Source: Pochonia chlamydosporia 170 (lineage: Eukaryota; Ascomycota; Sordariomycetes; Hypocreales; Clavicipitaceae). Taken from it: DNA of 64,000 bases. Made by a program: the position numbers and the translations under genes. Location of the stretch: NCBI RefSeq assembly GCF_001653235.2, contig NC_035790.1:8370001-8434000 (forward strand). Reading direction: 5' to 3'. Shown here piece after piece: positions 55,243 to 64,000 of this stretch; the first letter of the stretch is position 1; the number at the start of each line of letters is the position of its first letter. The notes under the pieces were generated by a model that did no database searches, was not told the DNA's origin, and was given only the letters and a program-made list of their open reading frames with translations.

Positions 55243-57761
55243 GGCTGGTGGTATCTGCCCTAATTTCGACTTGTTCTCAATCGACGATACGAATACCGGC
55301 GCAGGTTCAATGAAAGGCTTCGCGTTGTCTGTTGAGTTCGTCGTCCCGCCCGCGACACACTGGCCAGAGTGCAAGTGGAGAGAGAGACAAGCCAAAAGCT
55401 AGGCAAGTCGAACCTGGCTGGCTACGACGACGTAGGAGAGTCGAGAATCAAGAAACAAATAACAAAAGGCAAGAAAAATCAACAGCTTGCAGCAGCTGTG
55501 CTGATGGCGAGGTTCAAGTTCGTCCCGAGACGAAACAAAACAAGGAAGACGGACGGGAAGTCGGGATGATAACAATGTGTGTGGCACTCCACTCAAGCAG
55601 TCTCAATGGTCTCAAGCTGTCTCTACTGCATGTGGTCAATCGATAGCCTGAGTTGTAGCAGAACATGCATGTGCCAGGCCCCCATCCAGCCAGGCTGCAG
55701 AGAGCGTCACAGACCAGGGCACCCGTTGACAAGAACCAAGATATTTCAGACAGGAGCAAGAGCGCCGTGGAAGAGCCTAGCGTCCGCGACCAGGGTCAAG
55801 AACTGCAAACTGGACCTGATTTAGTTTATTGACCTGGCGTTTTGTAAGATTGGCGTTGACAGCGTGGAGGAAATGGCGGTGTTTTGCGACCAGACTTGTT
55901 GCTGGAGACTGTCAACTGAGGATCCACAGCCATGCGACGAGACAGACAGCCAGCTGGAGCTCTGATCTGGTCTGGTCTCTTCGAAACCTCCGCAGGTAAC
56001 GACCAGACTGGACGCGACGGAAATGGAGCCAGTGTCTGGAACTACTGTTTCAGCACAATCCAGCGCAGCCGACAACCCGGATTAAAAGACAGACGGAGTT
56101 CAAAAACGTTCACAAGTGATGTTGAGGGAAAGGGAGATGGAGAGGAGGCGTTGCATCATTCTTTTCAAAGAGTCAAGAAGTGCATCTTGTTCAAAAGTGA
56201 GATCAATCGCGCAAATGCAGTTTGGTCTGCATTGTATGACATCAAATATCAACGGAGACCTCACCACACATCAATTGATGGGTCCAACCAAAACTCTCAA
56301 TGTGCTGGTGTCACTGCGTCCAGATGTCAGCTCAGCTTCCAAGTTCAGTTCGAGGCACGTCATGGTTCAGCGCCATCGTTGCTCCAAAAATTCCAAGGCT
56401 TGCTTTTGGCTGCGTCTGTCCTTGGACCCCATCTCTTGTACACCAATTATACAATAAAAAATGCAGATCATCCATCCATCTTGAACCAAAGATTTCTCGC
56501 ATTGCACGACACAGATGCCCGAGGCCACGCCAGCCACTATCACGACATGCATGACCCAGTCAGTGAGTTCCTTGGCAGCGACGCACCAGACCAGATATCA
56601 TCTATGACGGGAAAATGCACATGGGCCAAGTTTTGGTTCGAGTTTGCCTGGTGTTTGCAGGCTCGCACGTCTGACTTGTCCCTTTCCTCTGCATGTGTGT
56701 TTATGGCCATTAAAACATTTACCTGCATCTGCATGCCCACATCCCAGATTTCTGGCCACCTAGAATCGTTGCTGAAAGTCATTTGATGTTATGACGTGCT
56801 TGAATGCTCTCGAGCAACCTCGAACAAGAGGATAGCCATAAACCCCCCATTCCATGAGACGGAGCACTCTGACGATACCGAGTAACATGTGTCATCTTTA
56901 AAACGTGACAGAACTGCATCAAAAACGAATCGCGTCTATATGGTGATGCACGCCTCGCTAGATTTGCCCTTCGCCTCGCTAGATTTGCCCTTCGCCTCGC
57001 TAGATTTGCCCTTCGCCTCGCTGAACTTTTAATCTAGAGTCGAGATTTTATTTTCCCCTTCAAACTGAACTGGCTCAAAAGATCAATATGGCTTTCTTCA
57101 CGGTCAAAGCCTCTTTGATGCCAACCGAGCTGGAGCAATCAATCTTTCAAACGCGGAGGAAGATACTTTGTATCTACTTGTCAGTCTGCTGTTTACTGTC
57201 TTCCATATCTCGTCTCCTGCATGTACCGTGACTGTGGCAATCAAAGGCCCCACTTTAATCCACCATCCGCCACCAAACCCGAATGTCTTGTCTGGTGCCT
57301 CGCGCCGCAGTCTAGAGTCGGTGGCACAGAACCTTCATTCTGCCGCTGACGATGCAGTTTTATAATATCGACCACGCTTACTCTCCCTCCGCATGACCAA
57401 ATTATCTCGGAATTGCAGTTCGCCCTTCACACATTCTTTGATCATCCATTGTGATGCTTCCTATTCGTTAATTTCAACCCTCCTATCAGTCTGACTGCTT
57501 TCGAACCAGAGACCTACCTCGTTCCTGATCCACAACCTCCGTTCCCCAACGTAATTCTCTACGCCGTTACGACCCTCCCCCTCGACGATAACGACATAGC
57601 GAATCTCATATATTATTGCATTCCCGAAGCAATCTCAAACCGGGGGTCAAAGTTTGCTCATGATTTCAACACCTCCCCGCCCTCAATAGGCTCCCTAGTT
57701 CGGCAACGGCCACCCTTCGAAGCTCAACGCCCGCGCCAGCCCCAGCCGCTTCAACATCACG
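55243..57761. other. Divergent intergenic region, 2.5 kb
   Basis: Separates the divergent RDEL-protein and Doa10 genes. An unusually long open frame without domain support (284 codons, 55932-56786, plus) lies here, as does a 21-bp tandem repeat at 56951-57022. The ~350 bp before the Doa10 ATG are CT-rich leader sequence. Confidence 0.55.
56951..57022. repeat. 21-bp minisatellite, 3.4 copies
   Basis: The unit CGCCTCGCTAGATTTGCCC plus TT is repeated perfectly at 56951-56971, 56972-56992 and 56993-57013, followed by a 9-bp partial copy. Perfect identity implies recent expansion. Confidence 0.9.
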
Positions 57762-60700
57762 ATGAACGACCCCGTTCATACGCCTCAGCGGCGAGAATTA
57801 TTCCCATCGATACCCGAAGACCGTTCGAAATCCAGTTCACAACAGCCCGATGCAGCACTTGCCATCTGCCGCATTTGTCGCGGCGAAGGAACTTCGGCCG
57901 AGCCGTTATTCTACCCGTGCAAGTGCAGTGGCAGTATCAAATATGTTCATCAGGACTGCCTGATGGAATGGCTCTCACATTCACAAAAGAAATACTGTGA
58001 GCTGTGCAAGACTTCTTTCCGGTTCACCAAGCTATATGCTCCGGACATGCCGCAGTCGCTTCCAGTTCACATTTTTCTGGAGCACATGGCCAAATATCTC
58101 GTACGCAATGTATTGTTATGGCTCCGTGCTGTCGTTACCATTAGTGTGTGGGTATGCTGGTTGCCATACTTCATGAGAGTTGTCTGGGCCTTTATGTTTT
58201 GGGTCAGCGATGAAGGCTTAGGTGCTGGACCGTTCATATCATCGCCGCCTTCACCCAGCGCTGCCATACCGCTTGATCCCACAGGCATAACTACAGCCGG
58301 CCATTCGCAAATATTCAGTCCCCAATCTTGCTCCCTTAACGAACAGGTTGTGTTCATAAACAGCAAAGTCGGGTCTCAATCACCAACCTTACTGAGCGAC
58401 GTGGGATTTCTGAGGAATCTCACTCGCAGTTCCACCGTCAATCGCACAGTAATTACAGTCGTTGAGGGTCAGATCATCACGGTTCTAGTTATCGTTTGTT
58501 TCATCTTGGTTATTCTGGTCCGAGACTATGTCGTCCAACAACAGCCGGAGATTAACATGCGAGCTGCGTTTGCGGATCAAGAGAACAATAACCCACCTGC
58601 ACCCGTGCAGCAACCGCTTGAACCGGAGCTTGACCACGACAATCCGCCTGAATCCGACGGATTGGGCTCCGATGACGAGACACTGGATGCAGGGGCACAG
58701 GTGAATGACCCATTCGAAATCAACTTGGACCGTCACGCAGATATCGACGAACCAACGCATTCACCAGCACCGGCAGACATGGACGAGACTATGGAATTCG
58801 AACCGAGAATTCCTGACTTCGCAACGGAACTGCGAGACCCACAGGATGCTATCTCGGGGGATTTAGAGGTTGAAGGCTTAGACGATAGGGCCAGCGTCAT
58901 CGACTACTTGCGAGTGTACCGCCTGGCCGGTGGTAACCTCGAAAAGATTCTACAAATTGTTGAAGAAGAAGGGTTGGAAGACAAGCTCCGATATTGGGTC
59001 GATGTTACTCGGCGTTCCATACGAGAGCGCGAGGTCACGGAGGATTCATCAGGGCCTTCCAACTTCCAAGCAAACTCTCAAAACAAAATACCTATGTCTC
59101 CAATTCTAGATCTCAACGAGTTTGGTGCTGTGGATCAGCCGGCACAGACTTCAGACAGACAAGGGGCTGCACAAGACCGCAGTAAGGGGAAAGAGCGAGA
59201 ATGGCTACCAATGTCCCCGGACTTGTCGCCCAGTCCTACGACACCCAAGTCCAACGTCGCCTCTGGTCCATCTAGGCCCCGGGCTCGATCCGACGGCCCC
59301 GAACCCAACAATACGACGAACCCATTGGCAAATAACAGCTGGACATTTAACAGCCTCCCTACGGCAGATGAGGAAGATCAAGAATCAACGGACCAAGGCC
59401 ATGATTCAGTTTTGCCATCAACAATGCCTATCCAGATTGATGACAGCGGCATGTCAGGCCTCAACGAAGGTCCTGACGATGCTCTTCACTCTGATCACGA
59501 CGACGATGCAGCATCAGTCAATCATGACAGTGATTCGTCCCATGTTGGAAGAGATGAGCCAGCCGTCCCTGAACCGGAGCAGAGGGGATTAGTCGGACGT
59601 GTCGCCAACTTCATGTGGGGCGATCTGGATCAACGACAGGTAGTTGACGAAGACCAACATGAAGCGGCAATTAACGGTGCTGCCGTAGCTGGCGAAGAAG
59701 GGGCTGCAGAAGATCCATGGATCGACGTCGCTATTGCTGAACCGGCCGATGCCAACGGAGAGATAAATGCTGGCGAAGTCGACGCCGCCGCTGCAGCTGC
59801 GGGCATGGATGCCGAGGCCATGGAGGACCTCGAGGATTTCGAGGGTGTAATGGAACTTCTGGGAATGCGTGGTCCCATTGCCGGTCTGTTCCAAAACGCC
59901 ATATTCTGTGCCGTCCTCGTCTCGGTAACGATATTTACTTGCATTTTTATCCCTTATAACATAGGACGCTTCTCCGTTTGGATCATCGCCAATCCCATCT
60001 TGCTGGTTCGAATGCTTATGGGACTCTCCAAAGTCATCCAAGATGCAGCCATGATGGTTGGTGGATTTGGTTCATGGTGTGCATTGAACATTATAGATAT
60101 GTTTACTGGTATTATCGGCGGTGCCATGGGCGCGCAGGTTGTTTCTGCCAGAAAAGCATCCTGGGGCCTTTGGACCGGCGCCGGAACCAGAGTCGTGGAA
60201 TATGCACTCATGGAATTTCCTCTCACTGCTTCTGAAGTACAAAATTTCTCTGCCATCAGTCACGATGCTCTAAACACTGTCAAGGGGAACATTGGCTGGG
60301 TTCTTGGGCAGGCTGACCATGGTCTCAAGGCCCTGGCTGGACCTGACTTCACTGCTTTGGTTGACGGGCGATTTGTTGCCGCGGCTTCCATCATCATCCA
60401 GTCGTCAATTTCTTCCATCATCAGCTGGGTATCGGTGCTCTTTGACCCAAGCTCTTGGGTCATTGACTTGGGTGAAGTCGCCACCAAGGCTCCAGTTGAT
60501 GCAGGCCTTGCATATTGGTCAGGATTAGATCGATTTTGGGCAATTCTCGTCGGCTACATGACCGTTTTCGCTGTTGGCGCTTTATACCTGAAACGAGGCA
60601 GTCCGTTTTCACGCGGTGACATGATGCAAGCCTGGGAAGCTGGAGTCATCGACAGCCTTCACCAGGCAAGTGGGATCATGAAGGTCATTCTCATCATCAG

Positions 60701-62734
60701 CATCGAAATGCTCGTTTTCCCCCTTTATTGCGGCTTGTTGCTAGACGGCGCCTTGCTCCCTCTGTTCGAAGACACAACCTTCAAATCGCGAATCCTGTTT
60801 ACCTGCAACTACCCTTTGACGTCCATATTTGTCCACTGGTTTGTGGGAACTGGCTACATGTTCCACTTCGCTCTTTTCGTTTCCATGTGCCGCAAGATCA
60901 TGCGGCCTGGCGTCTTGTGTAAGTCACGGCAATTTGATTGTTTTTCGACTTCTTCGACAGAGTGACTGACACCATTTTTTGTGTAGATTTTATTAGAGAT
61001 CCAGATGATCCCGAGTTCCATCCTGTCCGAGATGTTTTGGAGCGAAACCTGACAACTCAGCTACGCAAGATTCTTTTCTCAGCTTTCGTGTATGGCGCGT
61101 TGGTCATTGTTTGTCTTGGTGGCGTAGTTTGGGGTCTCTATTACACCATGCCTGGCGTGCTACCAATTCATTACTCCTCCAACGAACCGGTTTTGGAGTT
61201 TCCGGTTGACCTTCTCTTCTACAATTTCCTGATGCCGCTGGCTGTGAAGTTTTTCAAGCCCAGCGACGGGTTGCACGCCATGTATACGTGGTGGTTCCGG
61301 AAATGCGCCCGTGGGCTTCGATTGACGTACTTTTTGTTCGGCGAGCGACGCATAGACGAAGAAGGCATTCTTCAGCTCAGTTCAGAGACAAAGAGTAAAG
61401 TCCCACCACATAAGTGGCTCCTCCTCGAACTCGATGAAAACAATACCGTTATACCCAAGACTTGGAGAGACACCTTTGACGGTGGTGATGCAAAGCCGAA
61501 CCCATCAATTTCAAGGCAGGAGATGAAGGATATGAGACACAAAAAGGCGCATCTTGTTAATACAGGGCAACTCGAGAAAACCGGCAGGTTTGTACGGGCT
61601 CCTGCGTCTGACCGGGTCAAGATACCGAAGGGTCAAAAGGTCTTCCTCACGGTCTCTGAACGAAACCATCGCAAAGACGGGAAGGACGACACGGGTTTGT
61701 ACAAGTCTCCTCAATACCAACTCGTCTATGTGCCGCCAAATTTCCGCGCCAGGGTATTCTTATTCATCCTATTCATCTGGCTGTTTGCCGCTGTCACAGG
61801 TGTTGGCTTCACCATTGCACCATTGGTACTTGGCAGAACCATGTTTAAAACGTTGATCCCTGCCCACATCCGCACCAATGATATTTATGCGTTCAGTATC
61901 GGCATTTATGTTTTAGGATCACTGGCATATGGATTGTTTCGCCTCCGCCAACTTAGCGCAAAGTTTCGAGAGTGGACAGGCAAGCTCCGCAACGAGATTA
62001 CGAGTGGGAATAGCAGCAAGCGAGCCTTCAGCGGGATGGCGCACGGCGCCAAGCTTTCCTACGCATATTTCTTCCTTCTCATCGTGTTTCCGCTGATGGT
62101 CTCGATGTTGTTGGAGCTCTATGTCATTATTCCTTTACACACTTACATGAACCCGCCCACGCAGCAACAGGGAATGGCGCCTTACCCCGGTAAGGACGGA
62201 GAATCCGGTCGCCACACAGTTCGGATTATTCAATCATGGACTCTTGGTCTGCTCTATCTAAACCTGGCAACTAGGTTGATTACATCCCTATTTCCTGACA
62301 CCCGCGTGGCAATAGCAGTGCGGACGGTCATGCGGCGGGGTTACTTCAAACCCGACGTTGAAGTGCTTACCAGAGCATTCATCGTTCCTTGTATTGTTGT
62401 GTCCACACTCGCAACTTTTGGTCCGCCTACAACTGCGAGGCTTTTGCTCCGTTTCGGCCTTGTCTCACCCGCGCAGCTCATGGGCGCCTCGGCTGGGGCA
62501 CCCAACACTGCCAATTTGTCTTTGATTTTTAGATATTCATACCCAGCGGCTGCAGTGGCGGCTGTTTTGGTCAGATATGCGGTTGGAATGACTAGAGTTT
62601 TCAACCGATGGACGGCAGGGGTTCGGGACGAAGCATACTTGATTGGAGAGCGTCTGCACAACTTTGGCGCAGCGACAGCAGGATCCAGGAAGGCCAGGAA
62701 GGCATGGGGTGCTGCTGGAGGGGGAAGACTCTGA
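57762..62734 (+). CDS. SSM4: ERAD RING-CH ubiquitin ligase Doa10/SSM4 (MARCH6 type)
   Basis: Two exons, 57762-60918 and 60987-62734, with a 68-bp intron in phase 1 inside the conserved GVLYFIRDPDDPEFHPVRDV block, give 1634 residues. The N-terminal RING-CH domain has all eight zinc ligands: C36, C39, C53, C55, H63, C66, C79 and C82. About fourteen hydrophobic segments are expected; the central conserved TD region follows DLEDFEGVMELLGMRGP. A ~380-residue acidic, disordered cytosolic loop lies between the first membrane pair and this region, and the conserved C-terminal element RDEAYLIGERLHNF is present. Established role: E3 ligase of the ER and inner nuclear membrane that ubiquitylates misfolded cytosolic and membrane proteins with C-degrons (ERAD-C), with Ubc6/Ubc7. 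Single copy and essential to quality control in fungi. Confidence 0.95.
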
Positions 62735-64000
62735 ACGGCGTTTTAATTTCGACGCCCGCATTTTTTTGTGTACATCATGTATGATATGGAGTGAGATGAT
62801 CACATTCACATGGGACAAATCACGATACCACCTTGCGGCCTGTTTGGCCTTGCAGCATGAGCTACTTATATCCGTAGAATATGAATCAAGATTTTAATGA
62901 GATTATCGGTTTCCCAAATTTGCTTTCTTTGCAGGAGGTAGAAACAGAGGTGAAGTGTCTCCGAGGTCGAATCACAAAATTGTCTACCCTATATGGAGGA
63001 TGGCTTGCCTGCTCAGCATCAAACTTGTCCTCTTGTAGGCATTTAGCGATGCAACATCTACAATAATATCAAGATGCAAATTGAAGAGCATCCAACTTTC
63101 GATTTTGTGACGGATAGATTCAGGACGCGGTCATAGCAAGGGGTGAGATGTTTAATTTGGCACTCTTTCAGTCCCAACAAGGCGCATATCGGACTTTGCC
63201 CACACGAACTTCAATCTGTTTGAAACTAAAAATTTGCATAATCGGCCGATTTATGCAGGACGTCCGTTCGTTCATGCACCAAGCTGCTGTGCAAAGGGTC
63301 CGATGTCAGGCATCCCTGGTCTAGGAGACATAAGACGAACAATGCGCGTCTGAGGTTTTCGCGCCCCTTTGTCTTGGTTCCTTGATGGGTGTGACTGTGT
63401 GAGACCCTTATTTGGGAGCCCAACGGAATGTCTCACGGGTTGGGCTTTTAATTGTTTGCGCGGGGGATTTGTTTCCTCTGTACTCCGTACCATGCAATTG
63501 ATCTCTTTCTAACTACAATTTTGACAAATCTAGAGTACATATGTAGCATTTACATTGGCACAGGGTGTGAAGATCACCCTCCTGGCGACATCCGCGTCTT
63601 GTCTTCGACCACACGTGACTTATAGAGGGGCGGGTGGCTCTTGCCGCCATATTTTTAGGAGTCCTGGCCTTGTTGCCCATGACGCCAGGGTCTAAGCCAA
63701 AAACAGCATAGCGGTTGCTCGGGCAGTGTGTTCTGGGGGAGGAGTGTTGGCCAAGGACCCATATTTGGAGGCATTCAACACTGGTCATTGGGTCATTTCG
63801 GTCATTGGCCAAGTGTCGCATCAACAGTCACAGGCCAAAACATGCAACAGGCACTTCAACCGCACCGTTCTGGCTTGCGGCCTTCAACATCCCAAGGTAA
63901 GGCAGATAGACATAGGTAAGTCTTGCTGTTTGCTGCGAAGAGCAGCGATACGCACGTCGCGCGCAGCTCCAGCAACGAGACCTGCACTGGAGGTCTTTTT
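62735..64000. other. Intergenic, right end of window
   Basis: Open frames up to 103 codons, none with a domain. Contains the 3' region of Doa10 and possibly the start of a gene beyond the window. Confidence 0.5.

Overview
The window is nuclear DNA of a filamentous ascomycete (Pezizomycotina). The gene set is most like Hypocreales/Clavicipitaceae such as Metarhizium or Pochonia, but that placement is inference from gene families, not a search. Support comes from short GT-AG introns of about 50-100 bp with TACTAAC/CTAAC-type branch sites, fungal families (Egh16-like secreted protein, Doa10/SSM4, YAT amino-acid permease, F-box-ankyrin protein, tandem cytochromes P450) and AT-rich blocks that look like mutated repeats. 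No rRNA, tRNA or CRISPR was recognised.

Layout. 1-7.3 kb: 3' part of a beta-propeller-like protein, a P-loop sulfotransferase-like protein with a C-terminal membrane segment, an F-box protein with about 19 ankyrin repeats, and a small disordered protein. 10.0-20.4 kb: a candidate secondary-metabolite locus: a 706-residue protein with a terpene-synthase-like helix H motif (minus), a secreted DUF1254/DUF1214 protein, and two paralogous P450s that share one intron position. 21.5-22.0 kb: an intact 464-bp MITE with 48-bp terminal inverted repeats and TA duplications. 23.0-24.7 kb: a five-exon GH43 galactanase. 24.7-29.2 kb: a gene-free, mostly AT-rich block. 29.2-37.4 kb: a large membrane glycoprotein, a broken flavodoxin fragment, a tiny two-exon GPI-anchored Ser/Thr-rich protein and a weak hypothetical gene. 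40.5-41.9 kb: a GH30 endo-beta-1,6-galactanase with a duplicated promoter element. 42.3-45.9 kb: a Cys-repeat protein without a visible first exon, and a four-exon Egh16-like secreted protein. 47-62.7 kb: conserved or housekeeping content: a small two-exon gene, an amino-acid permease, a 1135-residue Ala-rich protein ending in RDEL, and the ERAD E3 ligase Doa10/SSM4.

How the genes may work together. The GH43 (exo-1,3-galactanase type) and GH30 (endo-1,6-galactanase type) enzymes attack complementary linkages of plant arabinogalactan proteins. The Egh16-like and GPI proteins fit a fungus that contacts hosts. The TS-like protein, DUF1254 protein and P450 pair may form a small terpenoid-type pathway; this is the best candidate for an undescribed system, but the cyclase call rests on one motif region. 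Exon boundaries were read by eye from GT/AG sites, reading phase and protein continuity.
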